Numbered from the stretch's first letter, positions 7,607 to 17,534 are shown. The stretch: DNA of 64,000 nt from Verrucomicrobiaceae bacterium UBA2429 (GCA_002343505.1 DDQZ01000069.1:1-64000); one strand, 5' to 3'. Notes: generated from the letters alone by a model not told the origin. Program-made: numbers and translations.

Positions 7607-8038
7607 CCGGCCCTCATTACCCGCAGCCTGCATGAAAAGTGAGGCGATTTTCAAAGTCACGCCCGCCACGGTGAGGAAGACGCCGGTGTCAAAGAGCAGC
7701 GGCGTGCCGAAGAGCACTTTCCCCACCACCGGCAGCCAGATGGAGCCGCCCCAGAGCGCCTGAAAAAAGCCGTGCCCCGGCACCAGCAGCGGCAGCAGCG
7801 CGGAGGCCAGCGCCAGCAGCCAGCCCAGTCCGATCAATTGCTGCGGGTCCACCCACAGGTTCAGACGCGGCGTTTCCTGCTCGACAAAAGCGGGCAGCAG
7901 CAGCGCCATGGCCAGCACCAGGCCGCCGATGAAGCCGCCGCCGGGCTCGTTGTGTCCGCGCAGCATGAGAATGACGGCCAGCGCCACCAGCATGGGGGAG
8001 ATGAGGCGCGCGGCGGTGCGCAGGATGCGGCTGGTCAT
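7595..8038 (-). CDS. mnhB: Na+/H+ antiporter subunit MnhB/MrpB
   Basis: A 147-residue membrane protein with four predicted helices. The sequence RGHNEPGGGFIGGLVLAMALLL near residue 30 is the MnhB signature, and the C-terminus (GVFLTVAGVTLKIASLF) is the last helix. It is a small subunit of the multi-subunit Mrp cation/proton antiporter in the cytoplasmic membrane. Its ATG overlaps the stop of mnhA (ATGA at 8035-8038), so the two are translationally coupled. No mnhC follows. Confidence 0.9.
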   Translation of the reverse strand: MTSRILRTAARLISPMLVALAVILMLRGHNEPGGGFIGGLVLAMALLLPAFVEQETPRLNLWVDPQQLIGLGWLLALASALLPLLVPGHGFFQALWGGSIWLPVVGKVLFGTPLLFDTGVFLTVAGVTLKIASLFMQAAGNEGRGGL

Positions 8039-10392
8039 GACACGTCCTCCTTTTCCTGTTTGTCCGCGCCAAGTTCGTCCTCCCGCGCGGACCTCATGCG
8101 CACCAGCGCATAGACGCCGAGCGCGGCCACGCCGAGCACCATGATCTCTCCCAGCGTGTCGAGCGCGCGAAAGTCCACCAGGATCACATTCACCACGTTG
8201 CGCCCGTTGGCCTCGCTGAGGCTGCGCGCCATGAATTCCGGGGAGATGCTCTCATGCAGCCGCACATGCGCCGCCTTCCATACCACCATGCCCGCGGCGG
8301 CGCCGGCCAGCAGGGCGATGCCCGCGTCCCGCAGGCGTCCGCTCAGTGAATCGCGCGGGCGGATGGGCGGCAGACGGGTGATGACCACGGCGAAAAGCAC
8401 CACCGTCAGCGCCTCCACGAGGATCAGCGTGAGCGCCAGGTCCGGCGCGCCGAAGTCCACGAAGATATAAGTCACGCCCAGCCCCACCCAGCCCAGGCCG
8501 AGCAGTGCCGTGATGCGGGAGCGTGTCAGCGCCGCCACCAGCCCGGCCAGGGCCATCGTCACCACCACGGTTGTCTCAAAGCCGCGCGGCGCCAGCTCCG
8601 TGCCGCGCGCCAGCTCGGGCAGCACCGGCAGCACGCGCAGGAGCAGCAGACCGGTGGTCAGGATGAAAATCACGCGCAGGTAATGGCGCAGGCGGCCATT
8701 TTGAATCCAGCGCTGGATGCCGTCCGCCACCGCAAGCAGCAGGCTCCACTTCCATTGATACAGCGCGCCGGGGCCATACTCCGCCACACCGGCGAAGCGG
8801 GCGCGGATTTTCTGAAAAGGCCGCCGGACCAGATGCATGGCGATGCCGCCCGCCACCGTCACCACACTGAGCGCCAGCACCGGCGTGAAGCCGTGCCAGA
8901 GCTTCAGCTTCAGCACCGCCGCCTCCGGGTCCAGCGCGCGCAGCGCCGGGGCCAGCAGCAGGTCATTGACCATCTGCGGTGCCAGGCCGCAGACGAGGCT
9001 GAGCACGCCGAGGGTGAGAAAGCCCAGCTTCATGCGCCAGCCGGCATCGTGCGCGTGCTCCAGCTCCTCCGGCGGCGCTCCGTGGAAAGGCGAGAGGCCC
9101 ACGCTGAAAGCCACCTTCACCGTGGCCATGTTCGCGAACACCGCCGCGATGAGCAGGGGCGTGCGCAGGTCCGGCACGCTCACCTTGGCCTCGTAAAGCA
9201 GCTCCTTGGCCACGAAGCCGATGAAGGGCGGAATGCCGGACATGGAAAAGGCTGCCAGCACCGCGCCGGCCGCCGTCCAGGGCATGAGGTGGCGCAGGCC
9301 CTGGAGCAGGTTGATGTCGCGCGTGCCTGTCGCATGATCCACCGCGCCCGCCACCATGAAGAGCGCGCCTTTGTAAAAGGCATGCACAAGCAGAAAGACC
9401 ACCGCCGCCTGGAGCGAGAGCGCGTCGCCGATGCCAAGCAGCATGACCAGAGTGCCTAGCGCGCTCACCGTCGTGTAGGCCAGCAGCCGCTTCAGATCCC
9501 GCTGGCCCAGCGCCAGCACCGAGGCTGTCACCATCGTCACCGCGCCGGCCAGGCCAAGCAGGTTCTGCCACAGCTCAGTGCCGCCGAGCACGGGGAACAG
9601 GCGCGCCAGCAGGAAAACGCCCGCCTTCACCATCGTGGCTGAGTGCAGGTAGGCGCTCACCGGCGTCGGCGCGGCCATGGCCCCCGGCAGCCAGAAGTGG
9701 AAGGGCCACTGCGCGCTCTTCGTCGCCGCGCCGAGGAAGACCAGGCCCAGAATCCAGGGGTAAAGCGCGTGCTCCTTCACCACCTCCGTCCGCGCCGCAA
9801 GCTCGGAGATTTTCAGCGTGCCCGCCGCATCTCCCAGCAGGATCAGGCCGGCTAGCAGCGCCAGGCCGCCGCCAGCGGTGATGATGAGCGCCTGCTGCGC
9901 CGCCTCACGCGCGGACTCCTCCTTGTGCTTGAAGCCGATGAGCAGGTAGGACGTGATGCTCGTCAGCTCCCAGAAGAGGAAAAACAGCAGCAAATCATCC
10001 GCCACCGCCAGGCCGAACATCGCCGCCATGAAGACGAGGATGAGCGTGAAAAAACGCCCGCGCGCCACCGGCTCCTCCTCGAAGTAGGCTGAGCCGTAGA
10101 GCACGATGAAAAAACCGATGCCGCACACCAGCAGCCCCAGCAGCAGGCCCAGGCCGTCGAGGCGGAAGGCCAGCTCCAGCCCCAGCTCAGGCACCCACGG
10201 CGCGCTGAAGGCCGGCGCCGCCCCCGCTGAGACGCCCGGCATCTGCGCCAGCAGCCAGAGCGCTGCCAAACCCGGACCCGCAGCCAGCAGCCAGGGCGCG
10301 GCTTTCGGGCAAAGTTTTTGCAGCGAGCCCGCGAGCGCGCTGAGCAGCAGAAAAGACAGGATGATCCAGGGGGCAATCACGCCCTCACCCAT
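8035..10392 (-). CDS. mnhA: Na+/H+ antiporter subunit MnhA/MrpA
   Basis: A 785-residue polytopic membrane protein related to complex I NuoL. The proton-antiporter core holds the lysine and glutamate-bearing helices (FFLFWELTSITSYLLIGF, SAQWPFHFWLPGAMAAPTPVSAYLHSATMVKAGVFL in two halves) typical of the NuoL/MrpA family. The last 250 residues carry the MbhD/E-like extension, ending with VNVILVDFRALDTLGEI, which is diagnostic of MrpA rather than NuoL. The full Mrp complex normally needs MrpA to MrpG; only A and B are encoded here. The gene starts an operon with mnhB. The 408 bp upstream (10393-10800) show no gene; they must hold the promoters of mnhA and of the rightward gene at 10801. Confidence 0.93.
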   Translation of the reverse strand: MGEGVIAPWIILSFLLLSALAGSLQKLCPKAAPWLLAAGPGLAALWLLAQMPGVSAGAAPAFSAPWVPELGLELAFRLDGLGLLLGLLVCGIGFFIVLYGSAYFEEEPVARGRFFTLILVFMAAMFGLAVADDLLLFFLFWELTSITSYLLIGFKHKEESAREAAQQALIITAGGGLALLAGLILLGDAAGTLKISELAARTEVVKEHALYPWILGLVFLGAATKSAQWPFHFWLPGAMAAPTPVSAYLHSATMVKAGVFLLARLFPVLGGTELWQNLLGLAGAVTMVTASVLALGQRDLKRLLAYTTVSALGTLVMLLGIGDALSLQAAVVFLLVHAFYKGALFMVAGAVDHATGTRDINLLQGLRHLMPWTAAGAVLAAFSMSGIPPFIGFVAKELLYEAKVSVPDLRTPLLIAAVFANMATVKVAFSVGLSPFHGAPPEELEHAHDAGWRMKLGFLTLGVLSLVCGLAPQMVNDLLLAPALRALDPEAAVLKLKLWHGFTPVLALSVVTVAGGIAMHLVRRPFQKIRARFAGVAEYGPGALYQWKWSLLLAVADGIQRWIQNGRLRHYLRVIFILTTGLLLLRVLPVLPELARGTELAPRGFETTVVVTMALAGLVAALTRSRITALLGLGWVGLGVTYIFVDFGAPDLALTLILVEALTVVLFAVVITRLPPIRPRDSLSGRLRDAGIALLAGAAAGMVVWKAAHVRLHESISPEFMARSLSEANGRNVVNVILVDFRALDTLGEIMVLGVAALGVYALVRMRSAREDELGADKQEKEDVS

Positions 10393-10800
10393 TCAACGGG
10401 AATTCCCGGCGGGCAAGGTGGCGATGCGGCGTCTTTACCATGAAACGGACTTCTCCGCAGGCTGGCCGCCAGAAGCTGCCATGATAAAACCGTCCGAAGC
10501 GGGGCGGCCCGACAGAATTGAATGCGGAGTGTGTAACGCGGCCCCCATTTTGGGGTTAGTACCACTGGAGAGCCAGATTGGCCGTCTTGTTGTCACGAGG
10601 CGGCCCGGTCTAGCCCGCTGACCCCATGATGAAATCCCCGTCTCATCAGAGAAACTTCGTGTCTTCTTCATCCAAACTTCAGCCCGCCTGCTTCAGGCTG
10701 GGCGCGACATGCCCGTTCTTTAATCTTGTTTTGTCCTCGAAAAACCCGCACTATCCCCGGAAAGTCCAATAAACGCCCAAAACCGCCCTCATTGACTCAT

Positions 10801-11829
10801 ATGAAAAAGCTCCTTCACATGGCAACCTTCGGCGTGCTCGCCGCGACCGGTCTGCTCCAAGCCCAAGTCACATCTCCCATCATGGGGTTCCTGACCCTGC
10901 ATTTGCAGGAGGGAACGAACTTCATCGGCTTCGCCCTGCTGCCCACGATGGAGATGCAGTCGAGCTTCAACATCTCGCCAACAGACCGCAAAATCGTGTT
11001 CCTTCAAGGCGGCCCCAACCTTTCGTTGGCGGACAACCAGTTCAGCCCCGGCCCTCTCGCCACCCATGCGGTGGAGATCGTATCCAGCGGCGCCGGCCAG
11101 GGATTCACCTCGATTGTCACCGCGACACTGGCCGCTGGGAATCAACTCACCTTGCAGGAGGAAGTGCCAGCGGGAGTCGCCGACGGCGCGAGTTTGAAAG
11201 TTTGGCGTCTTTGGACGCTGGCAGATGTTTTCGGGGCGGACAACAGCGCCGGACTCGCCGGAGGCGAGACACCCGGCCAGGCGGATTTGATCCTGCTTCC
11301 GAACAGCACGGGCTTTGACAAGTATTTCTATTCCACTGGCGGCGCGCAGGGTGTGGGCTGGCGGCAAGTGGATGGGGGAACCACGGACCAGGCTGACGTG
11401 CCCGTTTTCGTCAGCGAGGGAGCGGCCATCATCGCCCGTGCCGCCAAGTCCGTAGTGGTCATCGGCCAGGTCAAACCGGGTGTCACCAAGGTCAGCCTGC
11501 AAACCGGCAACAACTATGTGGCCAACCTCTGCCCCGTAAACGCTGCCGGAGAAGGCGCCTCCGTGGAAGGCAGGACACTGGGCAACTCAGGACTCGCCGA
11601 AGGCATGGCTGGCGGCACGGCATCCAGTCTGGCCGATCTCGTTCTGCTCTGGAACGGCTCCGGCTACGATCAATATTTCAACTCCACAGGCGGCCCGCTC
11701 GGCGCTGGATGGCGCAAAGTCGGCGCCGGCAGCACCGATCAATCGTCCGTGCCCCTGCCCGACGGAGCTTACATCATCCTGCGCCGCGGCGCTCCCGTGA
11801 TGATCACGCTCAACCAGGGCAGCTTCTGA
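10801..11829 (+). CDS. TIGR02597-type secreted protein
   Basis: A 342-residue exported protein of a verrucomicrobia-associated family. It has a signal peptide (MKKLLHMATFGVLAATGLLQ, cut near AQA or AQV). The family pattern is seen in the twin repeats: GFDKYFYSTGGAQGVGWRQV at about residue 175 and GYDQYFNSTGGPLGAGWRKV at about 285, each followed by TTDQ/STDQ and an IIxR strand. The second half of each repeat (GAAIIARAAKSVVV, GAYIILRRGAPVMI) is similar. Function is unknown; members are usually found next to large secreted proteins, as here (33 bp to the next gene). Confidence 0.85.
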   Translation: MKKLLHMATFGVLAATGLLQAQVTSPIMGFLTLHLQEGTNFIGFALLPTMEMQSSFNISPTDRKIVFLQGGPNLSLADNQFSPGPLATHAVEIVSSGAGQGFTSIVTATLAAGNQLTLQEEVPAGVADGASLKVWRLWTLADVFGADNSAGLAGGETPGQADLILLPNSTGFDKYFYSTGGAQGVGWRQVDGGTTDQADVPVFVSEGAAIIARAAKSVVVIGQVKPGVTKVSLQTGNNYVANLCPVNAAGEGASVEGRTLGNSGLAEGMAGGTASSLADLVLLWNGSGYDQYFNSTGGPLGAGWRKVGAGSTDQSSVPLPDGAYIILRRGAPVMITLNQGSF

Positions 11830-11862
11830 GTTTTTTGAATCTAGCCCACCCCCTGCTCATTC

Positions 11863-14670
11863 ATGAAACGATTTCCTCATTTCGCGGCCTGCGCCGCGCT
11901 ATGCGCGGCCCATGTCACCCAGGCGGCCACACTGACCGTCTCCAACTACAATGCTGCTGCCAACGGTTTTCACGCGATCTCAGACAATGCCTCAACCCGC
12001 ATCGCCCCCGGCACTGGCGGCGGCGTCATTGGCCGCATGGCCACCCTCACGGACGAGCAGGTGAACACGCATGTGGCCTCCGGGAACATCGCCGCGCTCA
12101 ATGCCGACTTTCGTGTCTTTGGCTCCCCGTTTGCCCTGGACCTCACGAGCACCGGGCCGGATGGCGCTTTGGAAAAAGCCGTGAGCTTTGACACCCGCGT
12201 CTCGTCAGACCCGAACAACTTCGGCGGCAATGCCATCTATGCCTGGCTATACAAAGGAGCCAGCCGCACCTCCGCCACCGAATACTTCCTGGTCAAACTC
12301 AGCCAAAACTTCCCCACTGACCCGGAGGATCTGCCGCCCCTTGGCCCCATTGAGGTGCCAGTCAGGCCGGGGACGATCGCCACCCTCTATGCCGGAGCCG
12401 CCGGGCCTGGAACCTTCGACTACGGCTTTGGCAGCGGCCCTCTGACCATCCTGCGCATGCAGGCCACCGGCTCCAGCGGGAATAACGCTCCTGTGGCTGA
12501 AAACAAAACAATCAACGTCCTGGCGGGCGTGCCTTTTAACAGCAGTGTCACCGCCACGGACCCGGACCTGGACTCGCTGACTTTCAGCAAGGTGGCTGAT
12601 CCGATAAAAGGAGACCTCACTTTCAACTCCAATGGTACCTTCACCTACACTGCGGACGGCGGTGAGAGCGGTCAGGATTCCTTCACCTTCAAGGCCAACG
12701 ACGGCACGGATGATTCCAACACCGCCACTGTCACCATCAACATCCAGACCGGCGGCACCCTCGCCCAGACCATCAGCTTCGACGCGCCCGCGCAGCGCCA
12801 GGTGGGTGACGCGCCCTTTGATCTCATGGCGACGGCCAGCTCCGGCCTGCCGGTGTCCTTTCAAATCCTCTCCGGTCCCGCCAATCTGGCCGGCTCCACC
12901 GTCACCCTCACAGGGGCTGCGGGTGTGGTGCAGGTGCGCGCCACCCAGGCTGGCGACTCCACATTTGATCCGGCACCGCCTGTGGACCGCCACTTTCACG
13001 TCGTTCCGGTCTCTACGAAGTTCAATCTCATCAATCTTGTGCAGACCTACACGGGCGGTCCTCTCAGTGTCGGTGTCACTGGTGTGCCCCTGACCGGCCT
13101 CGTCATCACCTACAATGGCAGCCAGAACCTGCCTGTGAACGCAGGCAGCTACAATGTCCTCGCCACCTCCGGCACTCTGAAAAAAACCGGCAAGCTCACC
13201 ATCAACAAGGCGCCGCTCACCGTCACCGCCGACAACCAGCGCAAGCTCATCGGCCAGCCCAATCCGGCCCTGACCTTCAACTACAGCGGCTTCCTCGGCG
13301 CGGATGACGAAAACTCCGTTTTCCCGCCGCCACCCGCGCCCCCCGCCAAGCCCACGGCGACGGTGCCGGTCATCTCCACCACCGCCAAAGACCTGAGTCC
13401 GGGCGGCAGATACCCCATCACCTTCAAAGGCGGGCTGGCTGTGAACTACCGGTTTGTTTTCGTGCCGGGAACTCTCGTCGTGGACAGCTTCGAAGGGCGC
13501 TACGAAAACCTGCTGGTCAGTCCCGACACCATGCGCGCCATCGCCAAGGTTGAACTGACAGTGGCCAAGACCATCAAGGACAACAAAATGGCGTTCACAG
13601 GCAAACTCTGGACACCGACGGACACTGCCGCCCTGCCAATCAAGGGCACGCTCACCGTTGATCCGCTCACAGAGACCGCGACGGGAACCTGGACACTCAA
13701 CAAACTCGTCAACAAGGTCGCGATAGCCTATGAAATGACGATCAACCTCGACATCGGCGGAGGATTCGAGGCCATCCTGGATGTGGACGGCGATCTGTTT
13801 GCCGAGGCGGATGACGGCGCGCGCGTCTTCGTGCCGGCCAAAGGGCAGATCGTCACCAACGCCGGCCTGCTGACCCTGATCCTGGCACCGCCCTTGCCGG
13901 CCTTTGGCGCGGTCAACCCCATCCCGCTCGGCTCCGGCCATGCCACAGGCAGCGTTGATGCCAAGGCGGTCATGAAGCTCACCCTCACCCTCGCGGATGG
14001 AATCAAGACGACCGCCACGCTCATGCCCGGAGTGGATGGGGGCTACCGGCTGTTTGTGAACCCCTACAAAAGGCTCAACAGCTACCTCGCTGGATGGCTC
14101 GACCTCCTCGAACACCCCGACCTCCCGGGGCGCGGCCACATCCCCACCATGCTCATGGGTGACAGCCTCGCATGGGCCAAAGCGGCCGGCCCCAAGGACA
14201 AATCCTACCGCGGCGGCATAGACCTCATGGACTGCGGCATCACCCTGGACCCCTGGCGCAAACCGGCCAAGGCCACCAAGACGCTGCCTGAAATCGCCCT
14301 CCTTAATGAGCTTGGCATCACGGACAGCACGGTCATTTCCATCGGCCACAGCGGCTTCGCCGGCGTGGATGCGGGGCTCCTGCCAACGGAAGTGACGATG
14401 GCCGCCAATGGCAAAGTCACCGTCCAGACACCCGCCGGCAATCCTGCGGTGTGGCAGATCACCATCAACACGGCCACTGGCGGCTTCACGGGCAAGTTCA
14501 CCCTCAAGAATGAAAAAACCCGCACGGTCAATTTCAGCGGAGTCCTGCGCCGCAAGCTCAGCACGAATCCGGCGGACTTCATAGGGCGCGGCAACTTCCA
14601 ACTGCCCGCGCTGCCCTCGGACCCGACCCCCGAAATCCAGTCTGGCGACATCCAGTTGTTCGTGCCATGA
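11863..14670 (+). CDS. Large secreted protein with Ig-like and MBG domains
   Basis: A 935-residue exported protein (signal peptide MKRFPHFAACAALCAAHVTQ). Domains in order: a secreted N-terminal region (about 25 to 205), a cadherin-like/Big_9 domain starting NNAPVAENKTINVLAG with the TYTADGGESGQDSFTFKAND motif (about 207 to 290), an Ig-like domain (ISFDAPAQRQVGDAPFDL, about 305 to 375), two MBG-type domains (SVGVTGVPLTGLVITYNGS and KAPLTVTADNQRKLIGQPNP, about 385 to 540), and a C-terminal domain of some 390 residues with SFEGRYENLL and repeated TVTGTW-like strands. No membrane anchor is seen at the C-terminus. It probably works at or outside the cell surface with the product of the gene 33 bp upstream. 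Confidence 0.8.
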   Translation: MKRFPHFAACAALCAAHVTQAATLTVSNYNAAANGFHAISDNASTRIAPGTGGGVIGRMATLTDEQVNTHVASGNIAALNADFRVFGSPFALDLTSTGPDGALEKAVSFDTRVSSDPNNFGGNAIYAWLYKGASRTSATEYFLVKLSQNFPTDPEDLPPLGPIEVPVRPGTIATLYAGAAGPGTFDYGFGSGPLTILRMQATGSSGNNAPVAENKTINVLAGVPFNSSVTATDPDLDSLTFSKVADPIKGDLTFNSNGTFTYTADGGESGQDSFTFKANDGTDDSNTATVTINIQTGGTLAQTISFDAPAQRQVGDAPFDLMATASSGLPVSFQILSGPANLAGSTVTLTGAAGVVQVRATQAGDSTFDPAPPVDRHFHVVPVSTKFNLINLVQTYTGGPLSVGVTGVPLTGLVITYNGSQNLPVNAGSYNVLATSGTLKKTGKLTINKAPLTVTADNQRKLIGQPNPALTFNYSGFLGADDENSVFPPPPAPPAKPTATVPVISTTAKDLSPGGRYPITFKGGLAVNYRFVFVPGTLVVDSFEGRYENLLVSPDTMRAIAKVELTVAKTIKDNKMAFTGKLWTPTDTAALPIKGTLTVDPLTETATGTWTLNKLVNKVAIAYEMTINLDIGGGFEAILDVDGDLFAEADDGARVFVPAKGQIVTNAGLLTLILAPPLPAFGAVNPIPLGSGHATGSVDAKAVMKLTLTLADGIKTTATLMPGVDGGYRLFVNPYKRLNSYLAGWLDLLEHPDLPGRGHIPTMLMGDSLAWAKAAGPKDKSYRGGIDLMDCGITLDPWRKPAKATKTLPEIALLNELGITDSTVISIGHSGFAGVDAGLLPTEVTMAANGKVTVQTPAGNPAVWQITINTATGGFTGKFTLKNEKTRTVNFSGVLRRKLSTNPADFIGRGNFQLPALPSDPTPEIQSGDIQLFVP

Positions 14671-14700
14671 ACCATCCGATTTGACCACCCGCCTCATGAG

Positions 14701-14729
14701 GAAGGCCGCTGAAAAGCGGCCTTCTTTTT
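14701..14729 (+). terminator. Rho-independent terminator
   Basis: A perfect 10-bp stem GAAGGCCGCT / AGCGGCCTTC with a GAAA tetraloop, followed by TTTTT. It lies 30 bp after the stop of the large secreted protein. Read from the other strand the stem also stands just beyond the end of the convergent citramalate synthase gene. Confidence 0.93.
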
Positions 14730-14744
14730 GCGTGTGAAGCCGGG

Positions 14745-16301
14745 TTACCTTCCTTGCAGAAGGAAGTATTCCATGCTGTCCACCAGCGCCTGCCAGCTCG
14801 CGTCTATGATGTTCGTGGACACGCCCACGGTGCCCCAGGTGCGGGCGCCGTCCGTGCTGACGATGAGCACGCGCGTCTTCGCCGCCGTGCCGCTGCCGCT
14901 GTCAATGATGCGCACCTTGTAGTCCTCCAGCCGCATGGAGGCGATCTGCGGAAAGTGCGGCAGCAGCGCTTTGCGCAGCGCCTTGTCCAGCGCGTTCACA
15001 GGGCCGTCGCCCTCGTCCACGGTGTACTCCGCCTTGCCATGAACAAAGAGCTTCACCGTCGCTTCGTTGGTCTCGGCGGTCATCCCGGAGCGGAAGCGGT
15101 GCGTGGTGTGGAACTCCAGTAGTTCGAAGCAATGCGTCTCCTGGCCCAGCATCCGGCGGATCAGCAGTTCGAAGCTGGCCTCCGCCGCCTCGAACTCGTA
15201 GCCTTCGCTCTCCAGCCGCTTCACTTCGGTGAGAATTTTCTGCACCTCCTTGGAACCTTTCGCCAGCGGAAGACCCATCGCCTCCGCTTTGACCAGCACG
15301 TTCGACTGGCCTGACATGTCGGAGATGGTGATGACGCGCTCGTTGCCGACCAGGGCGGGGTCCACATGCTCGTAGGTGCGCGCCAGTTTCTGAACCGCAT
15401 GCACATGCAGCCCGCCCTTGTGGGTAAAGGCGGCCAGGCCCACATAAGGAGCGCGAATGTCGTGCGGCACGTTCGCGAGCTCGTCCACAAAAAAGGAAAG
15501 CTCGCGCAGGCGGGTCAGGTCCATGCCGAGCGGCACGCCCATTTTGATTTGGAGCGCGGGCATGACGGTGGTCAGATTGCAGTTCCCCACACGCTCTCCA
15601 TAGCCATTGATCGTGCCCTGCACCTGGCAGGCACCCGCGCGCACTGCAGCCAGCGCGTTGGCTACGCCAACGCCGCCATCATTGTGCGTGTGGATGCCGA
15701 CAGGATGCCCAAGGTGCGCGATGACTTTGCGGGTGGCCTCCTCGACAAATTCAGGCAGCGCGCCTCCATTCGTCTCGCATAGCACAACTAGATCGGCCCC
15801 GGCGTCCTGCGCTGCCTGGATCGTTTTGAGCGAGTATTCGGGATCCTCGCGATAGCTGTCGAAGAAATGCTCCGCGTCATAGAGCACCTCGCGCCCCTGT
15901 TTTTTCAAATAGGCCACCGTGTCCGCGATCATCGCCAGGTTTTCCTCCAGACTGACCTGGAAAACCTCGGTGACATGCAGGGACCAGGTCTTGCCGACAA
16001 CGGTGACTGCCGGAGTCCGCGCGTCGAGCAGCATCCGCACCTGGGGATCATCCTCCACCTTCATCTTGCCGCGCCGGGTCATGCCAAAGGCTGTGATCCG
16101 CGCGTTTTTCCAGGTTCTTTTGGCGGCTTCCTGGAAAAAAGCCGCGTCTTTGGGGTTCGAGCCGGGCCAGCCGCCCTCGATGTAGTGGACGCCGAAGTCG
16201 TCGAGTTTTTCAGCGACGCGGATTTTGTCGAGCGTGCTGAAGGAGATGCCTGTGCCCTGGGTGCCGTCGCGCAGGGTGGTGTCGTAGATGGTGACTGACA
16301 T
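14745..16301 (-). CDS. cimA: (R)-citramalate synthase
   Basis: A 518-residue enzyme of the isopropylmalate/homocitrate synthase family that condenses pyruvate with acetyl-CoA to citramalate for isoleucine synthesis. The N-terminus MSVTIYDTTLRDGTQGTGIS contains the catalytic R-D pair. The metal motif GIHTHNDGGVGVANALAAV and the GTINGYGERVGNCNL segment are complete. The C-terminal LeuA allosteric domain spans about 370 to 518. The long length, with Q-G-T-G-I-S after the R-D motif and GYGERVGNCNL, points to the CimA (DUF family TIGR00977) branch rather than LeuA. The start at 16301 is the ATG next to the first strand. It faces the large secreted gene across the terminator. Confidence 0.9.
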   Translation of the reverse strand: MSVTIYDTTLRDGTQGTGISFSTLDKIRVAEKLDDFGVHYIEGGWPGSNPKDAAFFQEAAKRTWKNARITAFGMTRRGKMKVEDDPQVRMLLDARTPAVTVVGKTWSLHVTEVFQVSLEENLAMIADTVAYLKKQGREVLYDAEHFFDSYREDPEYSLKTIQAAQDAGADLVVLCETNGGALPEFVEEATRKVIAHLGHPVGIHTHNDGGVGVANALAAVRAGACQVQGTINGYGERVGNCNLTTVMPALQIKMGVPLGMDLTRLRELSFFVDELANVPHDIRAPYVGLAAFTHKGGLHVHAVQKLARTYEHVDPALVGNERVITISDMSGQSNVLVKAEAMGLPLAKGSKEVQKILTEVKRLESEGYEFEAAEASFELLIRRMLGQETHCFELLEFHTTHRFRSGMTAETNEATVKLFVHGKAEYTVDEGDGPVNALDKALRKALLPHFPQIASMRLEDYKVRIIDSGSGTAAKTRVLIVSTDGARTWGTVGVSTNIIDASWQALVDSMEYFLLQGR

Positions 16302-16418
16302 GTATGATGAAAAATGGAGTTTTGAAGAAGGGTTGAAAAGGAGAAGCCGGTATGTCCCGGTGGACGCGGAAATGCCACGCAAACACGCCGTCAAGGCGTC
16401 GTAAAGGCCGTCACGGAC

Positions 16419-16446
16419 TCCAGGACTGCGTCAGGCGCAGTGGAGC
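16419..16446. terminator. Short hairpin downstream of the DUF3500 gene
   Basis: ACTGCG and CGCAGT flank a TCAGG loop, with additional CTCC/GGAG pairing outside. It lies between the leftward DUF3500 gene end (16554) and cimA start (16301). No T-run follows, so it is a weak candidate. The rest of 16302-16553 shows no gene. Confidence 0.3.
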
Positions 16447-16553
16447 CCGTGGCTAATTCGAATCGCGAGGATGGCCTTGGCGGGGATCATTCGGGCGTGA
16501 CCATAACCACCGGCCCCGCCCTGGCAACGCGAACTTTCAGCCCCGCGCGCGTC

Positions 16554-17534
16554 TCACGCGCTCTCGCGGATGTGAGCCCAGCAATGCACATGGGGATCAC
16601 CGCGGAAATACCACACCATGGAGGGGCCCTCGATCTGCCAGACATCCCAGACCCCGTCCTCGCCCACGTCATGGTTCTTGTAGAAGGCCATGTGCAGGTG
16701 GTCGAAACCCGCCGCTTCGATGAGCTTCAATGTCTCCGCCGCGTCCTCCTTGCGGAAGGGCTTGAGCAAATCCGCCAGCACGAGGCGCACGAGGCCTTTT
16801 TGATCCGCGCTGAGTTCCGTCATCGGGATGCCTTCCAGCCCCTTCGTCTTGCCGGTAAGTTTAATGGTCTTGTTCCCCGCCTCGTCTCGCGCGTCACCCA
16901 GCAATGCCAGCTCTCTTTGCCTGCCATCCAAAGCCTGGAAGACCTCGTTGGCGCGTTTCGCCTGGAACCAGTAAGCGTTGCCTTCGTGGCCGGGCTTCTC
17001 ATAAAATCCCTTCGCTGCATGGCCGTAAAAAATCGGCCCGCCAAAGGCCACTCCGGCCTCGCTGTCCCCATCGCAGCGGCGCGTGCAATGGCGGCCGGTG
17101 AGAACGAACTGGAACTTGCCCTGCCCCGGCTCGCCGAAAAGCGCGATGGACGAGCTGGCGAAGCCGCCATCGCCCTTGTTGTCATGGTCAAACTGGCGCC
17201 ATACTTCCTTCTTGTATTCCTCGCTGTGCAGACCGTCGAAAATCTGCCGCACCAAGTCCTGCTGGTCCGCTCCGAGGGTGTCGCGCAGGCGCTGCGGAAC
17301 GATGTGCCAGTTGTTGTCCACTTTCAGGCGGCGCGGGTCGTCATAGGCGAAGCAGAGCGCCTTGCGCTGCTCCTCTTTGAGGCTGCCGTAAAGCTGCTGA
17401 ACCAGTGTTTCGGAGCGCGGCATGGAGGCGGTTTCGGCGAGGCTGCTGCCAGCCCAGCCGGCGGCGAGAGCCTGGGCTCCGTTGAGGATGAATTGGCGGC
17501 GGGACGGAGCGGCGGAGAGAATTTTGTTTTTCAT
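16554..17534 (-). CDS. DUF3500 family exported protein
   Basis: A 326-residue protein. Residues 11 to 30 read SRRQFILNGAQALAAGWAG, a twin-arginine type export signal. The body matches the DUF3500 pattern: RKALCFAYDDPRRLKVDNNWHIVP, IALFGEPGQGKFQFVLTGRHCTRRCDGDS, AFGGPIFYGHAAKGFYEKPGHEGN, and the C-terminal MVWYFRGDPHVHCWAHIRE, whose His residues may bind a metal. Biochemical function is unknown. Tat export suggests a cofactor or fast folding in the cytoplasm. The start at 17534 (MKNKILSAAPSRR) puts the signal at the N-terminus. Confidence 0.85.
   Translation of the reverse strand: MKNKILSAAPSRRQFILNGAQALAAGWAGSSLAETASMPRSETLVQQLYGSLKEEQRKALCFAYDDPRRLKVDNNWHIVPQRLRDTLGADQQDLVRQIFDGLHSEEYKKEVWRQFDHDNKGDGGFASSSIALFGEPGQGKFQFVLTGRHCTRRCDGDSEAGVAFGGPIFYGHAAKGFYEKPGHEGNAYWFQAKRANEVFQALDGRQRELALLGDARDEAGNKTIKLTGKTKGLEGIPMTELSADQKGLVRLVLADLLKPFRKEDAAETLKLIEAAGFDHLHMAFYKNHDVGEDGVWDVWQIEGPSMVWYFRGDPHVHCWAHIRESA

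Noticed and set aside
10393-10800. A possible tRNA or small RNA in the 408-bp gap
   Set aside because: No cloverleaf, CCA end or T-loop consensus could be found by eye; only an ordinary upstream region is supported.
12247-14697. An 816-residue frame on the minus strand opposite the secreted Ig/MBG protein
   Set aside because: Composition is that of an antisense shadow, and the + strand has a signal peptide, clear domains and a terminator in the right place.
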